From NCBI GenBank assembly GCA_017979445.1, contig CM030717.1, forward strand, positions 11,569,139 to 11,633,138: 64,000 bases of DNA, written 5' to 3'. Source of the DNA: Akebia trifoliata. Lineage: Eukaryota; Streptophyta; Magnoliopsida; Ranunculales; Lardizabalaceae. Below, one piece after another: positions 22,439-34,273 of this stretch. Under the pieces are notes generated by a model that saw nothing but the letters and a program-made list of their open reading frames with translations, did not search any database and was not told where the DNA came from. A program made the translations under genes and the position numbers. The number at the start of each line of letters is the position of its first letter. Position 1 is the stretch's first letter.

Positions 22439-25111
22439 AGTTGGGTTTCCCTTTGACTTGGGCTTTATGGTTTGATCCAGACTATCAATTCTAGATTTTG
22501 TATGGTCATACCTTAGGTTATATATGTTTGCCTTCTGAAATGGGAAAAGAAATGCTGCTTAAGCCTCTACGATATTTCCATGTAATGTTATTGTGTATTT
22601 ACTTAGCTCTACAATTTCCATATATGGTTATAGTGTATTTACTCAGCATATTTTACCTCCATAATGTTTGAATACAGCATGCTCACAACAAATATATTAG
22701 AGTTTCAGATATTGTTCTTCTCCTCTCTTTTATGGTTAAGAAATGTGTAGGCTGATTTGTGTTGTTAACGAGAACTTGAGCAGATTCCTGTAAATGAGAT
22801 GCAATGTTTTCTTAAGGAGATGCATAAACTTCTATCATACAAATTTTTGTTGTCAATTTCATGTTTTCTTGTATTTCTTTTGCTTCGGATGAACCTAACG
22901 GTATTGGCTGATGAGAACTAAAATTTCTAACATAGGTTGTTGGACGTCAGTTTAAAGTAAGGTGCATGTTTTCCCAAAAACGGTCGAACCAGTTGTGATT
23001 TATTGAGCTGAATGTTGAGCAATTAGGAGACATGTGCATAGAATAAGTGAAACTGATATGGGAATTCTAAAATTTGACTGGAAAGCTATATCGATGTTTC
23101 AAATTATGTATCCTATCCTTGTTAGATACATTAGTTTGAAGTGTAAACGGCATCCTTGTTTTGTCAAGGCATGTCCTTGAATCCTTGATGTATTTGGGTA
23201 CACTAGGAGAGATGAAATAAGAAAATGGGATCATTTGGAAGATCTAGGAACAGTCCTAGTGGAAGATATAATAAAGAAAATTCAAATTAAGATTATTTAG
23301 GCTTTTGCATAGAAGAATGACGAGCAATGATGAGTGGTTTATAAGCATTTTAAAAGGGTGAGAGCTTTAAAGGTGAAAAATGAAGTTGATTTGAGTTGGT
23401 AAAAAAACTGATCTGTAGAGATGTGGTGCAAGAGTATGTGGAAAACGCCAAGGATGAAAATTCAGATGTTTATGGGCTCTTTCAGATGTCCTAGTCAGGT
23501 GCCACAACCATGCAAAATTGAGTTATCTTTTTTAGCTGATGTTCCAGCTCTCAATAAAACCTAACTCAATTGGCTCATACATAATGGGATATTTTATGTG
23601 CTGTTCACCTCACCCAAAAGACATGGAGTCCACTGGTGGCCCCCTATTATCTAATAGTCCTGAAAAGTAGGGGTTTCGGGTTGGTCGACGGACGGACGGC
23701 CGCATCCGTGGTCCCCAGTTACAGCTCTAAAAAGTTGATTTTTTAAATGTTAGTAGGGCAATGTACATGTGGATCCTATACTAGAACAACAACTAGTTTA
23801 GTATTTTAGAGACTTATCCATTTGTGGTTTCTATTTAAATTGAAGTTTTATCCAATTGTCCAGATTTTAGAGTTTTGATAGTTGTGAGGTTCTATTTCAA
23901 GGCTTTATTTTATTTTCAACAACTAATGTCATTAGAATTTGGAGTTACTTCTCTTCATAGTAGAGAGGTTTTTCATGAAGAATTCACTTTTATGTTCCTT
24001 GGTATCATCCATATCTTTGTTTGTTAGACTCAATTTCTCTGCTAAACCCAGCAATTAAAATTCTAAAATTGGTGAAATATGGTACAAATTTTTGCAAATT
24101 AAAATTGGTTCGATGTTATGTGAAACATTCTTACCTCTAATTTGGAATTCCTTGTCCATCACCAATTTTCTTAGGAATCAAAACCTCTAATTAGGGATAC
24201 CAAAATTAGTAGCCATAATTATTTTGTGATGTCTAACTTAAGGTTGCGAGATCAATGGGAAGCATACATTGTATAATTTTTGTTTTACCAAAATACCATT
24301 AGATTCCAATTTCCAAAGTGTATTTATTGCACTTTTAACGTTACCAAGACCCCATTAAAAAAAAAAAAAAAAAAAAAAATTACATGGTAAATACTCATTC
24401 GAAGACTATTTAACATGATAGTTCATGAAGTACTTAATCATGCTTATTATCTTAAATAAACGATTTTTTAAAAATAAAATAAAATAATAATAATAAAAAT
24501 AAAAATATATTTTTCAGGGATCACAAGTAAAGCAAGGACGAAGCTGAGACAAAAGGATCCAAACATTCCTAAGCAAACATAATTATGCCTTGATACAGTA
24601 CAGACCAATGTGACATCAAATCAAAGTAAGATTATATTATTAAAGTTCCAAGTTAAACAGGAAAAAAAATGAATATATGTTGTTTCTTAATCCAACATGG
24701 CACCCATGCCACACGTGTGAGTGTCGGATGAATGTCAACCAAAAAGCTGGTTTAAGTGTTCACATGGTCGTGAGGGAGGGACAGGTTCAAGTGGGTTGAA
24801 AGAGGTTAAAAGCCAGCTAGAAAAGAGGAAAGCTTTGTAATGTGGGGCCCTATACCTTCTAATTCAACATCTGTGATCCCCACCATCCACACACCACATC
24901 AACTTTTTTTTTTTTTTTTTTTAATTCTTTTTCAAGGGTGATCATGATTTAACCTAAATCAAACTCTATTATTTTTGTTGGATTATTGTTCTTGATGTCT
25001 GTCAGTTCAAGCAAGAATTTTTGAGTGTTGTGTGTGGAGTTGCTTTGCACTTCCAAAGGGTTGGGTTTTGCACGTGTGGCCGATGGATTTTTATTATTAT
25101 TTTTTGTTGTG
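22439..25111. other. HMGB 3' UTR and intergenic sequence
   Basis: The first 200-300 bases after the HMGB stop probably include its 3' UTR. Beyond that no gene was recognised. Features are a half MITE end near 24290-24365 (CCAATTTCCAAAGTGTATTTATTGC, as at 44058-44203), an A run at 24357-24379 and a T run at 24905-24922. Confidence 0.5.
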
Positions 25112-25120
25112 GTTTGTCTT

Positions 25121-25343
25121 CATGGTTTTAAAACTCGTCCAAAATCAAGATGTATTGTCCAAGTTAACTCGGTATCAGAGTTGAACGAGACCAATTCACA
25201 AGTCATTTTTTTTTATATCGAGATTTAATCTCACATTGAATTTTTTTATTTTTTAGACGAGACGTCTCATACATATTGAAAGACTCGTCTGAGACGACTT
25301 GGTATCTGATTTAGACGAGACGCAAAATCAAGTTTAAAACCAT
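25121..25343 (+). mobile_element. CATGGTTTTAAA-family MITE
   Basis: The ends CATGGTTTTAAAACTCG and AAGTTTAAAACCAT form the family inverted repeat. Flanks GTTTGTCTT (25112-25120) and GTTTGTCCC (25344-25352) match at 7 of 9 bases in the same register as the copy at 6718-6944. The interior has repeated GACGAGACG and GAGACGACTTGG. Confidence 0.6.
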
Positions 25344-25599
25344 GTTTGTCCCACTCCTTGTGTCAATCTTTGAATAACAAAATTCATATATAAAGTTATA
25401 AGGGGTTGAAAATCGAGATTTTTATCTTATGGAGGTGGTCGGTCGGAATAAATATGAATTTTATCTTATGGATGTTTATAATGAAAGAATGGAAGAAGCA
25501 CCAAGTTTGATGAGAAATCAATTAACCCATATTAAAGGATTTGTTGGAAGATAAAAGAGTAAATATGGAAACTAATTTCAACAAAATAATAGTGCTTAT

Positions 25600-26380
25600 T
25601 TAGCATTGATTGGTGAGAGGGACGGAAGGTGGATTGGAAGAATGTTGTTTGGCGTCCGAGGAGAGTTTCTAGATTTTCTTTTATGGCTTGGCTAGCAGTA
25701 TGGAAGAAGTTAGCAATTTTTGTTTCAAAGGCTTATAAACAATCTTTTCTGCAAAAATTTACTATGCGTTTGGATAGAACTTCTTGATGACTTCTGCTCT
25801 TGTGGGAAACTAGCAAACATTTGGATAGGATTTTGCTCTTGCAGGGAGAGATTGAGTTTTTGCTCTTGCGCGGAGAGGTGTATCCACACAAGGCCTTACA
25901 ATTAGTAGTGTGGGTGTTGGGTTCGATTTCCACATAAAATTATTTTTGATATGTTATGCCTTTTGCCTTTGTGCATTATTAATATATTTGGAAAAGAGAG
26001 GAACAAAAGGATTTTAAAATTTTTTTTGAGATCTCAAAACTCTATTCTGGATTTTGTTGGGCTAATGAAATGAAATTAATTTTTTATGGAAGGGTTCTTG
26101 AAGATGATGCAACATATATAGTACTCATTTATGCCCTTTGGAGAAATACATTTTTTTGTATTAAAATTAATTCTGATGGTTCTCTCTCTTCAAGAGGTGG
26201 GGGCTATGGTTTTGTGTGGGAAGATTCTTGTTTACAGCTTGCTTTAATTGCTTGGAGGAAGATATTATAATTTGGCCTGATGAAGTGTCTTGTAACTATG
26301 TGCGCAGACATAAATTTTAATAAAAGAGAGGGTTCCCTCTAACCCCAGCTTAGTGATAAGGAAAAGAAAAGAAAAAAAAA
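25600..26380 (+). pseudogene. Decayed LINE fragment (zf-RVT and RNase H remnants)
   Basis: One frame near 25640 reads W-K-N-V-V-W-R-P-R-R-V-S-R-F-S-F, followed by M-A-W-L-A-V-W-K-K-L, the usual start of the zf-RVT region of plant LINEs. Near 26120-26220 another frame gives ALWRNTFFCIKINSDGS and GGGYGFVW, matching the first RNase H motif. The stretch ends in an A-rich tail (AAAAGAAAAGAAAAAAAAAG). Stops and frame changes show it is dead. Confidence 0.55.
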
Positions 26381-26749
26381 GATTGATGTGTTTTTCTGGC
26401 ACTTGTAGATTTTGTATTTAATAATTTTGTAGGTAAGAATTTGAGATTTCACGACATTGTTTTTTTTATTTATCATGAAAACACTCTGACAATCAAATTA
26501 AGTATGAATACAATCAAATTAAGGTTTATTTATATAGATATTAGTATTTCTTACCTTGGTGCATGAATGGCCTATTTATAAACTTTTGGGATCTCTAATT
26601 GAGTCATGTGGTTCTCTAATCATATAATGAGATGAATCCATGGTTTTTTTATTGGATTTTCTACTATACATCATGATCTTTTGTTCGCTTATTTCGTCTT
26701 TATCTTATCTAATACAACTACAACCAATCATTGACACAAGCCCGAGAAA

Positions 26750-27110
26750 GCCATCAGTCTGAGAGCAAGCAATAAATTGCATATAGAAAGGTCTTCCCTG
26801 AAAAAGAAGGACATCCCTTGACGGTACCCTTATTCGTTCGCCATTACGTAAAGGCCCACTTCCATCCCGCAAGGGAGCCGTGAAATCTTATCTTTCTCGA
26901 TTTCCACTCGTGTGAGAAAAAGCGATTGATTAGGTGAGTATTCTGCAAGTAGGATTGCTCCATACCATCCACTACAGAGGCATATTCTACCCACTACACA
27001 GGGTTATTCAATTCTGATTGATTCAAGACAATAAAAGGGCAAGAACACTTCAAATAGACTACAATGGGCATATTATTTAGAGAGCCGCATAGACCTTCGA
27101 TATGGTTTAG
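26750..27110. other. Organelle-like segment (possible mitochondrial insertion)
   Basis: This stretch is less AT-rich than its surroundings, contains passages such as AAAGGCCCACTTCCATCCC and GCAAGGGAGCCGTGAAATC, and lacks the A/T runs seen elsewhere. The style resembles plant mitochondrial intergenic DNA. I cannot name a gene in it, and the origin is an impression from composition and wording only. Confidence 0.3.
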
Positions 27111-27135
27111 AAACAAAAAGATTATATATATATAT

Positions 27136-27500
27136 GGGTAGCATTCAATGGCCAACTTTTTGGCAAAATATTTTTCAAAACATGAGTTAGAAGTTTTTGA
27201 ATGGGCTGATTTTTGGTGAGGATGATCTCTACGGTGAGGAGATCATCCTCACCAAAAATCAGCCCATTCCAAAACTTCTAACCCACGTTTACAAGTTGAA
27301 AAATCGTGGACCGTTCATTTTTTGTAAACTGTTTTTGATGGGGTTAGAAGTTTTGGAATAGGCTGATTTTTGGTGATGATGATCTCCTCACCCTAGAGAT
27401 CATCCTCACCAAAAATCAGCCCATTACAAAACTTCTAACTCATGTTTTGAAAAATGTTTTGCCAACAAGTTTGCTAAAAAGTTTGCCATTGAACGTGACC
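27136..27500. mobile_element. TA-embedded palindromic-module MITE, copy D
   Basis: It is flanked by (AT)n at 27123-27135 and 27501-27514. Ends are GGGTAGCATTCAATGGCC and GCCATTGAACGTGACC. Hairpin modules lie at about 27185-27283 and 27343-27440, with the second loop flipped relative to the first, as in copy A. It lies 25 kb from the other three copies. Confidence 0.7.
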
Positions 27501-27514
27501 ATATATATATATAT

Positions 27515-27735
27515 AGTCTCATAAAAATTCAGACCATTCCAAAATTCCTAATCCCATTTACAAGTTGAAGAATCTTAGAACATCAATTTTTATTCTTAAT
27601 TTGTAATTCACTTTTGATTTGATTAAACATTTAGGAATGGGCTGATTTTTTGTGAGGATGATCGTTGTGACTAGGAGATCATTCTCATAAAAAATCAGCT
27701 AATTTTGAAATTTCTAACCTATATAGGACAAAATT
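27515..27735. mobile_element. Diverged remnant of the palindromic-module family
   Basis: It contains a half module (CCATTCCAAAATTCCTAATCCC) and one full, diverged module around 27630-27720 (GGAATGGGCTGATTTTTTGTG, then CATAAAAAATCAGCTAATTT). It directly abuts copy D across an (AT)n tract and is clearly older than it. Confidence 0.5.
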
Positions 27736-28630
27736 TGACTCCTTAATGTTGACTGTATACATTAATACTTCTAAACTTCTTTAAATGATTTGAGACCAGA
27801 TAATTTGGACAAATCAACTCGAAGACAATATGAGATAATTTATTTTAAGATAATGGCTCCTAACAAACTTACTTTATATTTTTTTATATAATTAAGTAGG
27901 TTTGTCTTCCTTTATTGGATCAACTCTAAATCAAAAGGTGAACAGTGACATGGGATTATACGTTTTGGTTTTTTTCACTCTTTAATGAAAAAAGATGATC
28001 AATTGGATTATTTAATGGGGTTTTGCTTAAGAGATAACTTAATCGATTATAGAATAATTAACTAAGTTTAGTGAAAGTCTTCAAATGCTGCTAGAAATTG
28101 TGCAAAAGAGAAGAAAGAGAGTTAGAAGGCAAACCAAGAAAAACATTAACAGTAGAGTTTGTCGAGAAAATCATGATTAGATGGACAAGACAAGACAACC
28201 AAACACAAATACTCAAGTTTCAAATGAAATTTGGCCGACAATTTTCAACTCAAACTCCAGAAAGTATTATAGGTCGAGTTGACTCAGTTTAAAACATGAG
28301 AACAAAACTCTGCAAGATCGAGTTGTTTCATAAGTACACTTGCCGAGTCATAACTCCAATAAATAATTATTGTAAAAAGAGTATTATTTAAAATAAAATA
28401 TTAAAATCTATGGAATAAATCATGTTCATCATCAACAAAGGTGAAGGTAAAAATCCACGAGCACCTTGAAAAGTATGGTACAATATATATTAGTGTTTCA
28501 AGTATTTTCTCTTTATTTGTCTTCTCCGTGATGGGGTTCCTCCAAATTATTCTTGAACATTTAAGCTAGTTTTCAGTTACTCAAAATATTATCCTAAGGT
28601 TAGAAAATTTTTTGTACCTTAATTTTCCAT

Positions 28631-28804
28631 GAATCATGCTAAAGTGACTTTAGGAATGTACCTCACATCACACATCCTATGAAAGTGTATGGGAATCATA
28701 GATGTTTTCCATCGAGATACGAGTGAAAAAGCATCTATGGTTGATTTTCACTGTCATGTCAAGATGTGCGATATGAGGTACAAGCGGTCACTCCAGCACA
28801 ACTC
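28631..28804. mobile_element. GTGCTNNAGTGACCTCA-family MITE, copy 1
   Basis: The ends GAATCATGCTAAAGTGAC and GTCACTCCAGCACAACTC form an inverted repeat. The inner arms (CACATCACACATC / AAGATGTGCGATATGAGG) extend the hairpin. Flanks ATTTTCCAT (28622-28630) and ATTTTTCAT (28805-28813) match at 8 of 9 bases. Non-coding, Mutator-like by duplication length. Confidence 0.7.
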
Positions 28805-28907
28805 ATTTTTCATAAATCCTTTTTTACAACCATTTTCCTTGTTGATGGTGTGGCTGACACTTGTTGTGTTGATTTGACCTGTCTTATAGTTATGTAGTGA
28901 CGACAAT

Positions 28908-29605
28908 TATTAGCAATTTCCTATTTAATTCTTGAAAAATTCATGAATTTTTCATTTTTTTTTATTATTCTCCAGATTATTGAATTATTTTGAATAAATC
29001 ACGGATTTTAATTTTGAAAAGAATTAAACGTGTTTTTTATGAATTTTACTAATTTTTATAAAACTTAGTCAAAAAAAAAAATGCTACTATAACTTTTTGT
29101 ACGTTACAAAGTGTAAACTTGTAAGTTGTGAAATGTAACACAAGTTGGCTTTGAAGCGGTCATGCTTTAAAATTTTGGAGGAATCCAAATTTTTACGTGA
29201 CAACTATCCTTTTTTATCTTTAAAAAACTAATGACATGGCCTTTATATTTATTTGAGATTACACCTTACTTTTCCAAATTGATGATTTGTCTATTGACTT
29301 TGGCTGTCTTTTAAAAATCAATGGAACGATAACCTCAATGTCCTCATTATCACGACCATCATTTATACCATCACCAATTTCATCATCACCGTCACTATAA
29401 ACATAACTATCATATGGTCGGATTTTTGGTTTTCCACTTTTTGAAATGAAACGAATAATACACGTATGAAGCATATGACACATTTTCCATTTATCAAAAT
29501 TTTGGCCAAATGTCAGATTGGATTTTTGCAATCCAAAATTGAATAAAACTCGAATTTTACATGACTCAAATTTTTGCTGTATTCCAAATTTCTAACAAGG
29601 GTGAC
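28908..29605 (+). repeat. About 700-bp dispersed repeat, copy 1
   Basis: From TTAATTCTTGAAAAATTCA to about ATTCCAAATTTCTAACAAGG it follows 37379-38058 in the same orientation and order, including TTGAAGCGGTCATGCTT and AATGGAACGATAACCTCAAT. No gene was recognised in it. The internal CTCAATGCCCTCAT-type motif links it to shorter stretches near 7774 and 17310. Confidence 0.65.
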
Positions 29606-30602
29606 AACTATTATCCTTTTTGGGCACTATAAAAAAAATAAACTCTAATAGTTGTCGATGATTCGTTAGTCACGTTCGTGGTATAACTTATCTGTGCGTC
29701 AAGGGATTATGCAATTTTTATTCATTTTTTGGTTCGTGGTATAATTGATCAATGCGTCGGGGACTGCGACTTTTAGTCATTTTTTTCGTTTTTGATTGTA
29801 ATACCGTGGGATTCAATGACTTCTTTAAAGTAGATGACAGATCTCCACACTTACCTTGGGCTTCCTTACTATCGATTTTTGAGATCCGTAGAAAGGCAAT
29901 ATACATTTTTGGGCAAGCCGTATGATTTCTACACCTTTACAAAAGTTGTCCCAAAAAATTATTTTTGGTTGAATGAATCTTGTTCTTACATTTAATTCCA
30001 TCTAGAATTATAATTTTAGTACTTGCTACTTTTGTTTTTTGGATCAACAAACATATTACACCTTTTCACCTGAGAAATTTTATATAAGGGTATTTTTGTA
30101 ATTTCACTATATTAGGTAAATTGTAGTTAGGTTTCCTAGCGAGTATATATATATATATATTTCTCATTTTTGGGTAAAAGAGTGTAATTTATAATTGCGA
30201 GTTTTCTCTTCATAGTGGAATCAACGTGATCTGTAAACATACCTCAATCTTATGAGAACCATGTAACAAATATGTGTTTCTGTGTGTGATTTATGTTCTG
30301 TTTCAATTTGTTTCTTGGTTTGATTGCCTCTATTTTCTCAACATCAACTTCTATGGTATCAATACCAATAAACTTTACCAACTACCTACCTGACACTTTC
30401 CACTCTCACTACTTCAATCCACATTCATTTAAAACAATTCAAATACATTTGAAGTAAAACCAAAGTAATGAATGTCTAAAACAAAAAATCTAACCATTTT
30501 TTTTAATTCAAGTCAACTGAGTTTCAATTAATATTTTAATAAGAACTGATAATTTGTTAAGGCGTCGTGATTTTTTAACGCCCCCTCTAACACATGTTTC
30601 TT

Positions 30603-32135
30603 TTTTTTTTGTCGATTAATGGGGGGTTAGGCAAACCCCCAACCAGAAAAAACAAGATTACAACCTATCATAGGCATGCCCAGAAGCATCCTTACATATA
30701 ATGTCTACCAACCTCTGAGGGAGGTCCCTATGCTCAAGAATAACGCTACCTGAAGAATGAAGGAGTGAAGCAAGAAAGTCGGCAGCTTTGTTGCATTCTC
30801 TGTAGCAGAAGGTGAATCCAATTTTTTGGAAGTGGCTCCCTTTCGTCTTAATTGCTTTAACTAGCCTTTCTTCTCTCCAAGGGATTGTTCTATCCCCCTT
30901 AATGCATTCGATAGCCTCTTTAGAGTCGGTTCTAATCTCTAGCACTTTGATGTTTTCCTTTTCCGCCATTGTCATCCCCTTTAGGATTGTTTGAAGCTCA
31001 TGGTGTAAGACTGTCTCTCCTTGGTTTTGCTCCGCTAAAGCTATCACCATCTTGCCATCGCTGTCTCTAATAATAACCCCTTCTCCTCCCCTGTCACCTT
31101 TTAGAGACCCATCGGTGTTAAGTACAAACCAGTGCTCCGGAGGCTTGGTCCATATGCATTGCAGAGGCACTCTAACCATATACTGAGGGCTTAGGTTCCA
31201 TGAGTCCATGAATGCTCTATTAGCAGGGTTGTCTTCCACAGAGGCTTCGATGTTTTGAAGTCTCATTTGAACATCTTTGAGTATCATAGTCTCTACAAGC
31301 TCAGAGGGGTTGTAGCTGTTTTGGAAGATCCTCCTACATCGCTCAGCCCACACATGGTGTATGAAGGCATTGAATGCCAATTTTTTAGTGACCGCATGAA
31401 AAGTTTTACCTTTGAAATTGTTGCATGCCCACTCGACCTCTTCTCTCCAATTTCTATTTGACTGGGGTATGTTAGATCTTCTTAGCATTCTTTGCCACAA
31501 GTCATGGGAGAAATTACATCCCAAAAATAAGTGATCCTCTGATTCAGGATGGTTTCTACAGAAGCAGCAACACGAGTTCTGAATGACTCCTCTAGCCTTG
31601 AGCATGTCTTGAGTTTTCAGACCCTTGCTTAGGCAAAGCCATGCAGTGGCGCTATGCCGTTTGATGTTGTTAGGGAACCATACCAAGGTGTGCCATCTAA
31701 CTTGAGGTATGGTCTCTTTAAGAGCTTTGTATGCAGATTTCATAGAATAAGTACCTTTAGGATCAACTGTCCAGATGACTCTGTCTGACTCCGAGCAGTC
31801 GAGATTCATAACTTTGATCTGATCCCATATCCCTCCTAACGAGGTAACTAGGTGGGCTGGAAGGTGCCACTCGCCTCCTCTAACCAAAATGCTGACCCTG
31901 ACTTCACTGTGAAGTCTGGTGTCATAGGAGTTCCCTTGTTGTATTACTCCCTCAGTAGTCCAAGGGTCATGCCATATAAAGGTGTTGCTGCCATCGCCGA
32001 TTCTATGAGTGATCATGTCTTTAGAGGCCTCTCTCATCTGTAACAACTTTCTCCACATCCATGATGTATTACTCGGGATACTCATAGTCCAGAAGTGGTT
32101 TTCTTTTATCAGATTCTTTTGGATTCATGTTTCTC
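30603..32135 (-). mobile_element. 5'-truncated LINE (non-LTR retrotransposon) with 12-bp target duplication
   Basis: The minus-strand element ends in GGGGGTTTGCCTAACCCCCC, then ATTAATCGAC and a poly-A tail (T run at 30601-30610 on the plus strand). CACATGTTTCTT flanks it at 30591-30602 and 32136-32147; the last two T at the tail side are ambiguous. The 5' end is cut within the ORF2 C-terminal region, so reverse transcriptase and endonuclease are missing. The intact frame and exact duplication suggest a fairly young insertion. Confidence 0.85.
30658..32085 (-). CDS. LINE ORF2 C-terminal part: zf-RVT and RNase H-like domains
   Basis: An open frame of 475 codons. Coding similarity extends upstream of the Met (I-K-E-N-H-F-W-T then M-S-I-P-S-N), so the Met is internal to the original protein and the 5' end is truncation, not a true start. 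A zf-RVT region spans about residues 100-200, with CCCFCRNHPESEDHLFLGC giving the C-x2-C and H-x4-C type ligands. An RNase H-like (RVT_3) domain spans about 320-450: Asp in LNTDGSLKG, Glu in HHELQTILKGM, Asp in RTDSKEAIE and the last Asp in NKAADFLAS. All four acidic positions are kept. No promoter or host use is evident; it is most simply a transposon remnant, though similar zf-RVT proteins are often annotated as plant genes. Confidence 0.8.
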   Translation of the reverse strand: MSIPSNTSWMWRKLLQMREASKDMITHRIGDGSNTFIWHDPWTTEGVIQQGNSYDTRLHSEVRVSILVRGGEWHLPAHLVTSLGGIWDQIKVMNLDCSESDRVIWTVDPKGTYSMKSAYKALKETIPQVRWHTLVWFPNNIKRHSATAWLCLSKGLKTQDMLKARGVIQNSCCCFCRNHPESEDHLFLGCNFSHDLWQRMLRRSNIPQSNRNWREEVEWACNNFKGKTFHAVTKKLAFNAFIHHVWAERCRRIFQNSYNPSELVETMILKDVQMRLQNIEASVEDNPANRAFMDSWNLSPQYMVRVPLQCIWTKPPEHWFVLNTDGSLKGDRGGEGVIIRDSDGKMVIALAEQNQGETVLHHELQTILKGMTMAEKENIKVLEIRTDSKEAIECIKGDRTIPWREERLVKAIKTKGSHFQKIGFTFCYRECNKAADFLASLLHSSGSVILEHRDLPQRLVDIICKDASGHAYDRL

Positions 32136-32328
32136 CACATGTTTCTTGATGTAGCATGTTCTAGAATCATAAATTTTTTACCCTCGAGATACATAACAGT
32201 ATATCCCTATAAACATGTACAATTGTGTATCCCAAGAAAAGACTATGGTTCTGGCACACACCACGTCAAGGGGGGGGGGTGTTTTGTCAAAAAAATCATT
32301 ATTCTTTGTCAAATTGGCTAGACCTAAA

Positions 32329-32549
32329 TCAATTTGGTTGGATCAATTTATATTTTTTATTAAAAAAGTTAGAAACATAACACTTTTTTCTTAAATTACT
32401 TTTATTTATTTTCAAAGAAAAATAACATTCAAAAAGTTCAATTTTGTTGGATCCATTTGTATATTTTATAAACAAAAAGTTATAAATATAACACTTTTTT
32501 TTCTTAAATTACTTTTATTTATTTTCACAGTAAAATAACATTTACAAAA
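32329..32549 (+). repeat. Two-copy tandem repeat, period about 110 bp
   Basis: CAATTTGGTTGGATCAATTT at 32329 recurs as CAATTTTGTTGGATCCATTT at 32439. Both units contain AACACTTTTTT.CTTAAATTAC and TTTTATTTATTTTCA. AT-rich and non-coding. Confidence 0.75.
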
Positions 32550-33136
32550 TTCGGTAGACAACTGATTTAAAAAAAAATTGGCTCCAACAAACTGAGTCAG
32601 TAATCCATTCTACTAAACACTATAATTAAAGTGTTGTGGTTGCAAAATTTTTCCAATTATAACAATAAGTCCAATTAGATTGACTTGTTTGAAACTTTCT
32701 GTATTGGATTTAAATAAAAGTTAGAAATCCAAATGTACCAAACTGTTAAGTGTGAAACCAAGAGAAAAAAACATAGAAGGCCTAGAAACAAATAATATAA
32801 TTATCAAAGCAGATGGATTCTTTATTTACTTTATCTATGTTTGTTTCCTCATGACATAATTGAATTTGTGGAGATTCTATGGTTTAACCGAAAGTTACAA
32901 TTAAAATTAAATAAACAAAGAAACCCATTGTTGATTGCGACAGAACAAACTCAAATGAACAAAATAAAATGTATCCTACTTTTACAAACTTCTCAAGATT
33001 GTTTAAGAGAGTTGAAATTTAACAAACCCTGTCTCATTAAAGCAAGGAACCAACCTCACTTTTAGACTCTCAATCTAAGTTAAATTTTTTTTATTATTAA
33101 ATTTTGATTATGGTTAGTTTACATTATATTGCCAGT

Positions 33137-34265
33137 TAGGGGTGGAGCCAGGATTTTCCTGTAGTGGGGGCAAACTATGGTTAGTTGTATAGTGAAGATG
33201 AATGACTTTAGGGAGAAATTAAGAGATTTTTAGTTAGAAATTGAAAAAAATGATATCTAAGTCATTTCTAATTAATATTTGAGAAGTTCAAGTCAAGAGG
33301 CAATATCATCAACAAAAAATTGAAGAAGTGAGGGAGTGGGGATAAATGGGGCATGTTATTCATATTTTCAAATAAGAGTTTAGCCTCACGTTGAAGTTCT
33401 CCGTCAAACAGACAGTTGAGATGATACAGGTTTTCAAGAAAAATGTACCCTTAGAAAAAAAATTTGTATTGGTTCCTAGGCGATTAGTATTGATTTTTAG
33501 GAAATATTCGTTATTCCTCTTATCTCAATTATTTGTTTGATGGAGGAGTTGAAATCTAGCGTTTTCAAAAATAATAAAATGAAAAATGAAAGTGATGTAA
33601 TTGTCCATAGGCGGATTTGTGGCTTATAATTCAAGACATTAAATGCATTTTTGGATATGTGGTTCGATTCGAATTATCCAACTAATTAACAAAGTATTCT
33701 GGTGAAGCTTATAAAATATTAATAAGATATAGATAGGGGTGGAGCCAGGATTTTCCTGTAGTGGGGGCAAACTATGGTTAGTTTTTTAGTGAAGAAGAAT
33801 GGTTTTAGGGAGAAATTAAGATTTTTAGTTAAAAGTTGAAGAAAATGATATTTAGGTCATTTCCAATTAATATTTGAGAAGTCCTGGTCAAGAGGCAATG
33901 TCATCAACAAAAATTGAAGAGGTGAAGGGAGTGGGGATAAGTGGGGCATGTAATTAGTTGAAAATATAGGGGTATCTCAAAATTCTGTGGGAGCAAAAAT
34001 TTGAGGGAGGTGAGGGTGTAAGGGCAAATGGGGAGAGAGGTGAGGGAATGGGGACAAATGGGGCATGTAATTAGTTGAAAATACAGGGGTGTCTCAAAGT
34101 TCCATGAGGGCAAAAATTGGAGGGATGTGAGGGTGTGGGGGCAAATGGGGAGAGAGGTGAGGGAGTGGGGACAAATGGGGCATGTAATTAGTTGAAAATA
34201 CATGGGTGTCTCAAAGTTTTGTGGGGGCAATTGCCCCCACCAGCTCTTTACTAGCTCTGCCCCCG
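33137..34265. mobile_element. hAT-type non-autonomous element with 8-bp target duplication
   Basis: TTGCCAGT lies at 33129-33136 and 34266-34273. The element begins TAGGGGTGGAGCCAGGAT and ends CTAGCTCTGCCCCCG, an imperfect inverted terminus. The 8-bp duplication points to the hAT superfamily. About 220 bases of the 5' end (33137-33360) are repeated at 33735-33955, and the 3' part holds 117-bp tandem repeats. No transposase is present. Confidence 0.7.
33947..34230. repeat. 117-bp tandem repeat inside the hAT element
   Basis: CATGTAATTAGTTGAAAATA starts units at 33947, 34064 and 34181, exactly 117 bases apart. The units also contain GGGGAGAGAGGTGAGGG and GGGTGTCTCAAAG. They create a long repetitive minus-strand open frame that is not a gene. 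Confidence 0.85.
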
Positions 34266-34273
34266 TTGCCAGT

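Noticed and set aside
29627..29790. Possible CACTA terminus (CACTATAAAAAAAATAAACTC)
   Set aside because: Only a loose match to the canonical end, with no inverse end; left unannotated.
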